From Isoetes taiwanensis (Eukaryota; Streptophyta; Lycopodiopsida; Isoetales; Isoetaceae), in the NCBI GenBank assembly GCA_021234155.1, contig JAJEKV010000926.1, positions 1 to 64,000 of the forward strand: a stretch of 64,000 nucleotides of DNA, written 5' to 3'. The notes under the pieces are model-generated. The model did no database searches. It had not been told where the DNA came from and was given only the letters and a program-made list of their open reading frames with translations. This document shows, in pieces, positions 12,665 to 24,720 of this stretch (position 1 is the stretch's first letter; each line of letters begins with the position of its first letter). The position numbers and the translations under genes are program-made.

Positions 12665-15600
12665 GTGCAATGAATGTATGTGACACTGTCCAAATAGAAT
12701 TTTGAAAAAGATTGGATATAGGAGAAGAATTATGTCCACTAAGTCCCATTATTCTATGAGATCTTGAAGAGCGGTAAAGGGATGGATTGGAACAGATGGA
12801 TTGAATGAGTTTTCAAGATGAAGGGTGACTCCACTTTGGGGGCTTGACCATTAGCTAAGATAGCATTGTTATTTTCCTTTTTGCATGATCATAGGAAGAA
12901 GAGATGGGCCCCTGATCTTTTGCTCAGATAGTAGTGCGCCATTATTTGTGTGAACGATATACTTATGGAGATAGCAACTTTAGAGATTCTGCAAAGAGAA
13001 TAGCTGCTGACCTTTCTTTTTTGCATGTATGCGAGAGCAAATTTGCAAAATTTGCTACTTTAGCTTCTTCGGTGTGTTATTTTCCAATTGGGAGCCTATT
13101 TTGTTTGTTTCCATCTAATCATTTGGTCGCTAGCTTCAAGGTGTTGTAGTTGAACCCTGAGAATTATATTATTTGACTGAATTGTTGCTGAGCATGAGAA
13201 CATGGTTTCGCCAAATGAATCAGGTCACAACTCTAAAATTTGTGCGTAGTGGCTCTTTGTGCAGGCAATATCTATGCGTAGTCCATTTTGCCACATGTTC
13301 CAAAAGAAGTATGAAAATACTTCAATTGTCTTGCTTCTATTTCTGCCATCCTACACAGATGCAATTATTGCATGGCACCTCTTTAAAAACATTCTTGAAC
13401 ATCCAGTTCTACAGGGGATTTTCGTGGCGCACAGGCTTTGCAATATTCTCAAGGATATATGAGATCTCCACATGCTGCTTGAGGTGCAGTTGCCTCAGCA
13501 TTGCTACATCAAATGTTTGATCAGATATATGCAAGGGAGCATTTTCCCTTTAACTGGAAAAAAGTCTATATAATTGTCCCTAATAAGCTGTTGACTAGGA
13601 CATAGCTTTCCAATTCCTATGCTTTAGATTGAGAGTGTACCAGTGCATAGGTGCAGTGCAGTGCTTGAACCTCATTGGTCCCCCCATACAGGTAATTCCC
13701 CAGAGTTTTATAGATGTCAACTGTTGCAAGGAAAGCAAATTCTGTAGAGTTTTACAGGAAAGCTGTACTAGCATTATCTTTCATTTTTTTTAATAACACA
13801 AGTTAAGTTCGTTTTTACTAAAGAATAAATTATTTATTCTTCTATGGTCATCGAACCACTTAGATATCAATAGAACACAGACATACGAATGCTCCAAATG
13901 CATTTGTTACGAAATGCCACAAACTAGATGCATGCGACATAGCACTTGCCATTTTTTTTACTTCCTAAGGTGCGACACCATTAAATAAGAAGGTACTAGT
14001 CGTAGAGTGTTGTTAGATGTTTGATGTTTGATAGATGTTTGATGTTGTGCTTTGCTTTTTATGCACATGCCATCTATGGCATTGCTTTTGCTTCTCTGTC
14101 CATAAAATAAGCGAGGGATTTGCACATTTTTCGACCAAATTGCTTGACAAGTTGGTCTTGCAATTACCAATTCATTTCTACTTTTAAACAAATTCCATTT
14201 CATTGCCCATTATTGAAACTACACAAGGTACCCTTGAGAATCTAGGTGAATCTTTGTAGAATCTAAAGCGATTTTGGGTAGACTTATATATCTTGCTAGA
14301 CATGTTCTTTTGTACATCAAGTACTGCAGAACCTAGTTAAGGACTCTGTGCTTTTTAGTATCAACAGTGAAGGAGCGCATGGTTAAAGACGTTATTTGGC
14401 TCAACACTCACCAAGTTGTCAAATTATTCTGCACGTCGTGCACTTGTCGGGGATCCTCATCTTCTAGTTCAAGAAATCGGGATTCCAATTGACATGGTTG
14501 AAAATATAATAGTTCTTCAACGAGTTTAACATTCAGAATTTGAAAACAAGGGATATCGCTCATCGAGAAGTTTGTACTCCCCCCGACACCCCGCCTGTTG
14601 GGGAATTTGAAGAGCAATCTTGATATACCTTTCATATTAGGTGTGCTTTACAATTGATGTTTGTATAATCTTAAGGAATACCAGAGTGTTTTCGAAAATC
14701 TTAATAGACTCCTACAAAATTGAGAATCTCTTAAAATATTTGATAGTCTTGGCAGCATTTCAATGTTGTTTTGTTCTTGTGATTTGGTGTTTAGACTAAT
14801 GGTAACAGACTAGGTCTACCAACCGTCTATTAAACAATTAAGGTCTTTGCACTGGCATACTTTTTTGTAGTCAGTGTCTTTAGGCTAAGTTCGATGGCAA
14901 TATACCCCATTGGATCATAGGATCATTAGTATAGAGGAATAGAGCTCGTTGCCAAGATCTTTATGATAATTTCCTCCTACAATGTCTATAGAACTCCTTG
15001 CTAAGACTTCATCGTAAATTCCTCATAGAGGTATTTCTATCACAAATGACCTGTTGACTTGACACACCAATGTTCGAGAAATACATAATAGCATGCTATT
15101 AGATTATAAGTGTTTCTAGACAATTTCTTTTCACCGAAATTGATTCTCACGACCTAACTTTTAGCTTTCGCGTTTGACAAACATTCTTTGATTGCATCTA
15201 AAATTACGATTCGTTAAGGAAAGACAATATCAATAAACCCCTTAGTGTAATCCCCTATTTGGCAAGGATTTTGATGGAGATACACTAAACATGGTCTCGT
15301 TCAACAAACTTTCAACATGCGACTGCCCACGAAATTGAATCATTCTTATTATGTGGATGAAGAAGTTCTAATATACAATGGTGAACTTTTGACTGCTAGA
15401 AGTCCTATGACTACATGATACTTGTATCAAAATATATGGCAATGTTAACCGATGCAACTTTCACTATAAATTATTCAAATTTAATTCTTGACAGTAATAG
15501 ACATTCATCTTTAAGCCAATTTTTTATGTCATGCTAGACAAATCAAATGCGACTCTTTGAGTTTGATTCAAATTTAACTCGACTATTCACCGAGAGGTAT

Positions 15601-15772
15601 TAATAAACAATGGTGACCTTCATCGAATGACTATTTTGCGAGGAATTGAGCTTAAATATTCGCGTCTTCAGACTAAATGCACACTGAACTTTATGCACTG
15701 ATCTGCTTAATCTCGAACTTTATTCCTCGTCGTTCATCAGCCATCATTGATAAACCCATTGATAGTACAAAA
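12665..15772. other. Non-coding AT-rich stretch
   Basis: No gene visible on either strand. Short GATGTTT repeats occur at about 14008-14045. The frames present are short and overlap on both strands. Confidence 0.5.
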
Positions 15773-15840
15773 ACTTGTCTTCCTATATATAAGATTACTA
15801 TTTGGTTTTTGGAATTATAAATATGTAACTTTCCGGCAAA
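15773..15840 (+). repeat. Dispersed ~70-bp module, copy 1
   Basis: The module starts CTTGTC, contains TATATAAGATTACTATTTGG and ends ATGTAACTTTCCGGCA. It is nearly identical to the copy at 18854-18920 and recognisable at 21981-22065. The TATATAAG could act as a TATA box, which is inference. About 60-220 bp downstream, a frame resembles the start of an LRR receptor (WYG, then HLDTHLTG), but too weakly to annotate. Confidence 0.7.
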
Positions 15841-18800
15841 ATAGCCCAAAATTAGAATTAATGTGCTCCTCTTATTCTTTTGTGCTATCGATCTTTTTAT
15901 TTCCGGCAGGTCAAAAGGATGGTATGGCCGCCCTGCTCTACATGTTATTCATCTGGATACTCACCTAACCGGAGTCAGCCTGCTATCTCCATCGCTAACG
16001 TTGCCCGAATCCTTAAGCAAACAAATCTTAGCTACTCCGTTACTCCATCAACGCCCAGGTAAAGCTTCAGGTGCATGGGCCTGTGCGTTGAATTGAAATT
16101 TTGATTCAAATATAAAAGACTCAATTCTTGGACTCACAAAATGTTGGCCGGAATACAGATCTTTTATGGCATTCATGAAGAATTGTCGGATTTTTTTGGC
16201 CATTAAACTTGTGAGTGGATTCAAAAATCGCATCCACTTGCCACAGGGAAACTGTGAAAGTCACATGCATTGGCTGCTTCAATTCGGCAATTCTTAATTC
16301 TATTTTTGACCGGCATTTGTGACCCCTGTGTGCCTAGGTAATTCTTTTGGATTGAAGCTTCGATTTGGAGGAGGCGTGGTTGATTCTTAAAGCAGAGCCA
16401 GTGCGCTATTTTTGCCAGCTACATTTCTTCCTGTTCTACTCAAAATTGCAAAGGTGGAGGCAGATGGAATTCGACCGCTGTAGTGTTCTTGAGCCGAATT
16501 AAAACTGTAAAATTTGGTGCCAGTTGGGATAAACGGAATCAGAGTTGAGGAGAAAACCAAGCACTTCTGTAGTGGCAAATGGCATAAGAAATTTGCACAA
16601 ATCTGGAACAAAAAAGGACTAGGATAAGGAATTTGCACAAATCTGGAACAAAAGAGGATTTCGTGCCCTGAGTTATAAGACCTCTGTCCTTTGACAGGGG
16701 ACTAAGGAGGCAAGGGCGCTGTGGGCATTTATTTTTCTGGAGCATCATGGACGAGAAGCATAAACGAGGTCCTCTTCATGCCTCTTAGCCATAGCGGCTC
16801 CAACTCCCTTGGTCACAAACCACATATTTAGATTAAATCCGGCGGTAGACAGAAATTTGCATCAAAGAAAGCTCGGATTCAGGTAGAATTGGGTGGGGGC
16901 AGAAAGGGGAGTAAGAGGAAGGAATTCAAGGGGAGTTCTGATTTTTGCAGAAGATGTAAGCACCGACATGGGATTTTATTGGCGGAGATGGAAGTGAATC
17001 TGTAAATTTCTTTCAAAAGATCGCCGGAGTTTAAACCCTTCCAATTTTTACGGAGTCGTGTTTCATAATTCAAGCCCATTTAAAAGCTCTGTAGAATCGG
17101 CAGATGCTCTTCTGCTCTCTGCAACAATAGATTAATTCTGTATGAAGGATATCAACCTGGTTATGTGAAGCTTTGCTCCGGTTTCTTCAACCCTAGCTAT
17201 GGTTTCTCCATACTTTACTGCTGCTCATCTCCCATTAGTACCATGTAAGCCTCCCGTTGCCATAGCTATTTTTGAAAAGTGCATATTCTGTGCATCACTA
17301 GACTCGGTTGCCTGATATAAGAGCAGCCGATGTTTTTCCCATCAATAGAACAATAACATTTATGGCCGCCATTTTGAGTTGAATTTCCATCTTCAAATTG
17401 TTGCCCTTATGTTTAAGACTCATAAATTTGCAGTGCACTTTTTTCCGTATATCATATACCTGTAAGTGAGGAATCATCACGCATTCTGGATTAAACTTTC
17501 AAAGAGCTTGCAGAAAACTCAGAGCACTTGAATTAGTTGCATCCTTTAGATGGCACAATTTGACTCGTAAGAATGAGACTTTCCCTAGGTCAGTGTAAAC
17601 TACACAAGTGTAAGAGACTTGATGCTCAACCCTCAAGTCAACCCTCCGTCAATCCTAGTCAAAGTGCTACACACTTCTATATGCATAATCTTGCTGTTGA
17701 TATTCTAATCCCGATCGAATAGGCCGTCCAAGGCTGACCAGTTCAAATGAATACTCACTCTTTGTCGTAGCATACGCATATTCAACTGTAATTTGAAAAA
17801 AACATGTTTCGAAATACAAGGTCTTTGTTGATCAGTTCCACATAATACAAATATTCCTTCGCGTTTTTGAGCTTCCTTTTGCTACGATCAATTATTATCT
17901 TGATGTGATTCGAATTAGTCCAAATAAGAAGAGGCGTAGAACTGTCCAAATATAATTATCGTTAACCTAAAAAGAAGATATTTTAAGCATCATAATCATT
18001 GTTACGTGGCCATTTAAAATGGCAAATCGTATTGTCAACCTTTTAATCTTTCTCATATATTGTCATCGTCTCTTTTCTTTAAATTTGAGCTATGTGATAT
18101 CCAACAACAAAATACATTTGAAAGAGCATATTCATTTAATAATTCTATGTTGAGAGTTAATCTCTAACATATCATTCTACTAATATGACAACATATTGTC
18201 CACCCATAGCAACATCTTTAAGTTGTAACTTAGAACAATAGGCTGAATATCACGTATCTGACCAACATAAGTAGATTTGCTCTTGCGTTTGACTAAATTT
18301 CACTAAAGTTTCACTTGTGCGTTTTCCCAAACGGGTGGATCAAAGTTCGATTGAAGATAAAAGGTTAAGCCCAGCACTCATCTTCAGGCCAAATTGCAGT
18401 TGACAGAGTATTGATTAAAACTTGGTACATGGGGATCGATGCTCCCTCCACATGCCACACACTTAGATTCAGTCCTCAAGGGTGCATAGCGCGCCGGCTA
18501 TCTACAACTTTGACTCTTTTTATTATTTTGTAGTGCAATAAAGCTTATTCCTGCAATACCTTTTTTTTTTTCTTTTTTCTTTTTTTATTCAACAAACTAG
18601 AGGAGCACAGTTCAACTGCTTATATATTGATTTTAACATTAGAGATCTTATGTATTCGTAACATCTCCAATGCATTGTTATCATCAGTAATCAGTAACTT
18701 GCAAAATAATGACGGACTATTTAAAATTAAAGGAACATATGCATGTTCGCAGGTTGATATGTACATCTTTTACAAATGGCCAGCATCAAGTCTTTATTTG

Positions 18801-18853
18801 AGTCTTGAGCACTTGCAAAGTACAATTTCTGGAACTTACAAGGGGTGCACAGA
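15841..18853. other. Non-coding stretch with a short tandem repeat
   Basis: No supportable gene. Positions 16588-16617 and 16629-16658 carry two copies of a 29-30 bp unit beginning ATTTGCACAAATCTGGAACA. A poly-T/C-rich stretch lies at about 18560-18588. Confidence 0.45.
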
Positions 18854-18920
18854 GCTTGTCCTCCTATATATAAGATTACTATTTGGTTTTTGGAATTATA
18901 AATATGTAACTTTCCGGCAT
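18854..18920 (+). repeat. Dispersed ~70-bp module, copy 2
   Basis: Almost base-for-base the same as the module at 15773-15840. Upstream homology with copy 3 extends leftwards: CAGCATCAAGT, AGTCTT.AGCACTT and CAAAGTA occur in the same order before both copies, so the repeat is at least 130 bp between copies 2 and 3. Confidence 0.7.
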
Positions 18921-19339
18921 AGAATTAGAGTGATTTCTAGTTTTTGGGATTACTGATTTTTTGCAATGGTTTTTACGGTTGTGTTTTCCGGCTACCTAGG
19001 TACGACACTGCAAAGCCCTGTTTACAAAGAGCTTAATTTTTGTCTGCCGCTGTACCTATACCATGAATTCATATCTTCCCAGCATGGTTCTAGCTGTGAT
19101 GGATGAGCTCCGACCAGAGTCTTGAGGCATCGCCAAAGAACGACACAAAGAAGCGCATCCTCGACCTATAGTTTTTGTAGTAAAATTTTGGATCTTGCCT
19201 TCCTCAGAGCAGAGATTGAATAGAAAAAAAAAATCTGGTTCTTCCGGCAGCTCCAACTACAACAGTTCGAGTATTTGTGGAAGATGGTGCCTTTTGTTAC
19301 TCCATAACTGTAACGGTGGTGTTATTATGGTTTCATCTG

Positions 19340-19815
19340 TACTCTGCAAATTAACTTGGGCCTTTTCATAGAAATCGGCCAAGTATGCTCCAACACATTC
19401 ATTTAGGTTATAACAGGCTAATCGAAGGCATACCGACAAGTTTTGGGCTGATGAAAAGCTTAAATCATTTAGATTTGTTGCTCAAAATCTGACAAGCTTA
19501 ATTCCCTGAGTTGGCAATCTGCAAGGGCTTGAATATTTGTTTATCTTCACCAACGATTTGTCTAGTTCGGTCTCTTGAAAATTTGTCAAATTCGTTTCTT
19601 TTGATCTCAGCATGAAATTGACGCAACAATGATGGAATCAATCCCTCAATCTGTTGCAGAATTGCCCAGGTTGCAAACTTTGGCATTGTGACCGAATCAA
19701 CTGCCGACAGGATCTATTACGACAGAAGTAGGAGGATGCAAGGTCTTGCAGAGCGTGAGGATGCTAAAAATTGGGTTTTCAGAATTGATATGTCCTCCGA
19801 CAACTTGGTTGGAGA
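19340..19815 (+). pseudogene. Leucine-rich-repeat receptor relic
   Basis: Successive short frames spell plant-type LRR units: HLGYNRLIEGIPTSFGL, MKSLNHLDL, then NLTSLIP, VGNLQGLEYLFIFTNDLS, then IPQSVAELPRLQTLAL, and TEVGGCKVLQSVRM. They follow the LxxLxLxxNxLxGxIP pattern of extracellular LRRs in receptor-like kinases and receptor proteins. About five repeats are visible. At least four stops and several frame shifts break them (for example after LTSLIP, and after TLAL). I cannot find a signal peptide, membrane segment or kinase domain in phase, so this is a decayed fragment. The dispersed module at 18854 lies about 480 bp upstream in the same orientation. The domain call is good; the subfamily is unknown. 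Confidence 0.68.
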
Positions 19816-21980
19816 TATTGAGGCATTAGAATGAGCAACTGCGGCGTTGCAAAGGAAAAAGTCGTCCTCAATTCAGTAATCTTCACAAGCTAATGATTTG
19901 GCTCAAAATAGGCCAAATCATTCAATTGGAAGCTCTGTACGGGGATTCCGGTACCAAATTCCAAGCAAATGTACAGTGTGGAGGATCAGCGCCGAATACA
20001 ATGGCATCGACGGGCATAGCCATGGACTCCAGCACAGCAAATCAGGCACTTCTGCTCACAAACGGAGGACGGGACAGAGCCCGGATTTGTATTTCCACAG
20101 TTCAGGGTTAAAGATAGGCACAACCCAACTGCTTTTCCATATTCTACAGCAAGAAGGGGGCTTCAAAACTTCGTTTTACAGGCAAACGGCATGGGTTTGG
20201 ATTTGGTTCAGGCTTTCCTTTCAGCCCGTCGTTTGTTGGTGATCCGCTGGGCCACCCAGAGCTTAGAAACGATGGGAATACCAGTTTTATTCAGTTTCAA
20301 TTTCTATAGGAAAGCAAATTCCTACCTGTTTCGGCCCTGCTATCCAAATTTGCAGCCCCAATTGAAGAGCCAAAGAAAAGGGCAAAAACATATCAGAAAT
20401 TCTTGGCTCTCCAGGTTGTGGAAGCTCCCCTGCCATTTGTAGACAAAATCTTCCCATATTTTATTGAATCCGAAGCTACAACAATTCACAGACGGTTTTT
20501 TGCTTCACAGACAATTCACAGCCTCTTTTTGCTCCCAGATATTTTCGCACAGAATAGTATGCTCAAAATCGACATTTGTTTACAATAAATAGATTGACAT
20601 GGGTTGGAAATCTTATAGTAAATTGAAGTGCACGTGATCTTTCCTCTATTAAGCCATGAATTAGACAGCGAGCCCATTCCGATGGCTCTAGCCTTCCATT
20701 CTTTGATGGATTTACTATGTTTGATGGATTTGGTTGCCAACATGGCAACGCCATGTGGCAGGTCTCCAACACCGGCAGTTGGCTCACAAGACGAATTGGC
20801 ATAAGGCATTTCCGATCCAGCAGGAGCTCGTGTATGTTTTTTTATCTGTGGCTGCTGCCACGATGGTGGTTGCCCCACTATTGGGGTGCTCACCTATTTA
20901 ACCTCAATGGTTCTTCAACCACTAATTCCAGTGGCATAATGCATTGCCTTTTAATGGGTCGAAATTCAATATATCTTAATAATGCCTTAACATATTCAAC
21001 GATATGACATAAAATGTGTTATTCATCATTAACATTTCGAACTTAAGCATTTAAGGTGCACCACAAACTTCGGACTAGGAAAATGTGTGACACATTCAAC
21101 CAGCTTAGGATCCAAGTAGCATGATATGGTGGGACTGCTCCTATCCAATTGAAGACTATTTGCAAACGTCAAAAGTCCTTATGTAATTAGAAGTTCAAGC
21201 TTAAAGAAGGGCGTGTGTTAGGGCAAATCAGATAATGGGAAAGTTTCAGTATCTGACGCGCTTCTATATGTCTGGGTCCTGCATTATAAAAACAAAAACA
21301 AAACCAAAATTTAGAGCTTCTATGTACTTTCCAGAGCACTCTATCCATATGATATGAAGGCCCATTAAAGATGTTTTTGTCTATAATTTACACAAGTTTT
21401 TATTCTTGATTGGCCCTAGATTGATTTTGTGACCTTTGAAATTTTTTAAAAGGTATTATCTCTGGCTTCACGTTAATTTTGTGGTGGTAATAGTGTATTC
21501 TGCCAAAACATATATGTCACCAATCTTATTGGTTTTTCCTTGCACTTTCATTTGCATTTATACCATTTGCAGACATCATTGCAGAATCGCAAAACTTAAT
21601 GCAAAAACAAACTTAGCTCCTACGTCTGGCCAACAATTTTCACCATGACTGACTAAATGTTCTCGTCATTGCATTTTAGGAGGTCAAATTTCGTCAAGAC
21701 ACTCTATGATTTGTGAATTCCCAGTTTGGTTTTCAATTATTTACCATAGAGGCCGATAGATTTTCATTTTCTCTGTGAAGCCCACACAAACGGACAATTA
21801 TTTGCAAGTGCATCTTTATCTCGCCATATTTACCTATCATGGTTCGGCTTATTTACTATGTAATGCCCAAGTATCCCCATTACACACCTTCAATCTCTCA
21901 GTAGCAAACACGAATTCCCAGCATCAAAGTTTTATTTTAGTCTTCAGCACTTTCGCAAAGTAGAATTTCAAACAAAGACT
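19816..21980. other. Degenerate sequence after the LRR relic
   Basis: The open frames here (up to 125 codons, on both strands) show no recognisable domain. The stretch may contain the decayed C-terminal part of the LRR gene. A hydrophobic run occurs near 20835-20885 in one plus-strand frame but cannot be linked in phase to the LRRs. Confidence 0.35.
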
Positions 21981-22065
21981 CTTGTCCTTCCTATATATAT
22001 GATTATTAAAAAAAAAACGGCTCCAAAAAGCCATTTTGGAATTATGTATACTGATTTTCGGGCAT
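21981..22065 (+). repeat. Dispersed ~70-bp module, copy 3 (diverged)
   Basis: It shares CTTGTCC, CCTATATATA, GATTA, TTTTGGAATTAT and TTTCGGGCAT with copies 1 and 2, but the middle is replaced by an A-run plus CGGCTCCAAAAAGCC. Confidence 0.55.
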
Positions 22066-23964
22066 GAATTTAGTGTAAAATCGAGAAGCGGCATTTTTGA
22101 AAAACGCCCATTTTTCCTTCCGTGAAGAATACAGAGACTCTGCAATGCGCACCTTATTGAACCCGGGAGCTTTGTACGCCCTATCGCGTTCATAAATCTA
22201 AAGCCGCCCTGTAAACCCATTGGTCTAATAAAAAGAGGCAAAACAAAAAGATCAATACCTGTGCACGTTGCTATAGATGAGTGTTTGAATCGATTTTTGT
22301 TAGGCCTATGATTGATAAAAAACAATCAAGAATCTGTTGCTTTTCGAGCATCGTGACATTACGGAGGTTTGGGTTTTTCCATTTGGGCCTTTAGATATCA
22401 TGATTTAGCTTAGCATATGCGGATTTTTACGATGAGAACCGCTTTCTGTTTGGGCTCGTTTGCTCGCTTTGGATCAACTTACAACTGTGAGGTGGAATTT
22501 GCTATGGTTGCTAAATTCCTTCTATGTCCCTCCCTTCTAAGGCCCTTAGTCCTTCTCCGCCAAACAAAGTACCTTGAACGCTTCGATGCTAAAATCGTTC
22601 TCATTTTATCAATTCTGTGTCTAAACCAGAGACTCTTTTACTTGCTTTATCAAGATTCAATTTAGATTTTAACTATCCGGTAGGAGGATAATGACCGGAT
22701 TCAAGCCGAAATTTGTCCCTTCTTGCCCGGTTTTGGCTCGTGCTTTTAGGTTTCCTAGATTCATAAAGGCCCAAATTTTACTCTAAATTCCAAAATTGAA
22801 TCCGTGCCAAGAACTTACTGGGGCAAAATTGAAGAAAGATTTTGTATCCAGTTCATGCTTGAGCCTCCTATACCCTGCCAGTTCTATTTTGTTGTTGTTT
22901 TCGTTTATGAAAAGCTGGGTTCCGGCTTGGTTCGGGTTTTTTCGTACTGTTGTTTCATCTGGGCTCTGGCTATGTTCTTCTCCACTAGGGCTATGAATCC
23001 AGAGCAATAAATTAATCGAAAATCGCATGACTCGAAAACTATGCGGGACAGGTTTCAATAGTTAAACAAAATGTCTTTTTAGATTAAGTAATGACCGATA
23101 CAAAAGAACGAGCAATATGGATTAATTTTTTCCGATTTCGCCTCTCTTTCAAGATGTTTCAAGATCTTTGCTGTGCTTCTGTACTGGCAAGGATTTTTTG
23201 CTGTATTTCCTGATGAATTCCTGAGCGATTCGACACCAAATGAATCCGACCCCTGGCCCATCTGATGAATATCCAACCTTCCTTGAAATGCCCGACAACG
23301 CAACGCAATGTTTCTTGCCAGACAATGTACAAAATAAGAAATTAATCTGAAGCTCATCCTTGCAATTTTGTTGGGATTACATTTTTGTTCGGTCAATTTT
23401 AAGGACTTCAACCATGCATCCTAGGCCTCAGAGATGCCATTTTTTAAAGGGACAACTTTTGAAAGCTTGGAACCGCTGTTTCATTTGAAAGCTTTAATAG
23501 AGAATAAAAAATGGCAAAGTTGCATCAATAGAGTGGTTATTTCAGGATGAAATAATACGCCCCATATAATAGACATGGTTTTCCAGGTTTGCCTCTGGAT
23601 ATAGTGAATTCGGGATTTGCCAGAGTTTTCCCTTCCCTTAGGGACGCCTCACATGTCAGCGGCTCTTAGGCCTAACAAATCTTCGATTTGCAAATAGAAT
23701 TTGGGCACCAGAGGTTTCAAATTTTTTGTCTTTTCAACCATTGATTGGTTGGATTCTAAGAACATTATGAGTTCTATGTCGACGATGAAATATTCAATTG
23801 GTCGTTTCGAGGAAAAGATTAAATAGGGCAAACATCTTCATCTGCTTTGTATATTCTACGAAATTTATTTTATTTGCTTCGTTGATTATGCTGTACCAAG
23901 GCCAATCTTTTATTCTTCCACGGCTTGATGCAAATATTTCTTTAAACATGGTCATACAGTAGTA
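22066..23964. other. Non-coding stretch
   Basis: I see no gene. Frames up to 133 codons occur on both strands, with no motif and strong overlap between strands. Confidence 0.45.
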
Positions 23965-24187
23965 GTGACATCACCATGCTTATATTCAAAATTTTGAGTT
24001 TTTTCAGCCTAAATATTTCCTTTGTTATTCACAACGGGTAGAATTTGAGTGAACTCAGTGCCCTAGAGATCATGATCATACAAATCGTGACATCCATACT
24101 TATATTCAAAATTTTGAGTCTTTTCAGCCTAAATGTTGCCTTTGTTATTCACAACGGGTAGAATTTGAGCGAACTCAGTGCCCTAAG
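23965..24187 (+). repeat. Tandem duplication, ~122-bp period
   Basis: Two copies (about 23965-24066 and 24087-24187) share GTGACATC, TTATATTCAAAATTTTGAGT, TTTTCAGCCTAAAT and ACAACGGGTAGAATTTGAG with only a few substitutions, joined by a 20-bp spacer. Confidence 0.85.
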
Positions 24188-24425
24188 TTTCAAGCACCTC
24201 TTTAGGCATCCTTTAAGAAAGAACAACATCTAGATTCCTTTAGCCCATTTTGAGCTAAAGTACATGTAATTCTGGAAATTAAACACAGCCTTTACGGATT
24301 AATCCTTGGCAAATGGCCCCTGCACATAAAAAAGAGGAAGGATCCATGGCTAAAAAGTCTGGGCTGATACCAATTTAGATAGAATCTAGCCAATGTGGTG
24401 ATCAGGCATCGCTCTCTACACCATG

Positions 24426-24475
24426 GGCGTCGCACCGAAGGTCGCACTTGGGTTCAACTCCCAGGGATGCATTAA
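24426..24475 (+). other. tRNA-like 3' half (possible SINE fragment)
   Basis: GGGTTCAACTCCCAG matches the T-arm/B-box of tRNA genes and is followed by GGATGC, which can pair with GCATCG about 65 bases upstream (24406). No proper D-arm/A-box or anticodon arm can be folded. It is more likely a tRNA-derived retroposon fragment or a chance match than a functional tRNA. Confidence 0.25.
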
Positions 24476-24720
24476 AACTCAACTACAAATACAAAAAGGA
24501 AGTATGAAAAAACGCGAATTATCCCTATCTAGAATGTTCTAATGCACTGTTCACACTGCACACACCACAAAACACAATACACCATTGCACTAGATACCCA
24601 ACTATTTATGGTGTTGTCGGACACCAGGCGCCGGATATATGATTATATATAATGGAATGTTTATTAATTTTCGCTCATTTTCGTTAACTAAACCCCGAGT
24701 CTCGGGAGGTTTTGGTAGCT

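Noticed and set aside
24360-24385. GGGCTGATACC, similar to an inverted initiator-Met primer site
   Set aside because: No LTR-like repeat or coding sequence adjoins it.
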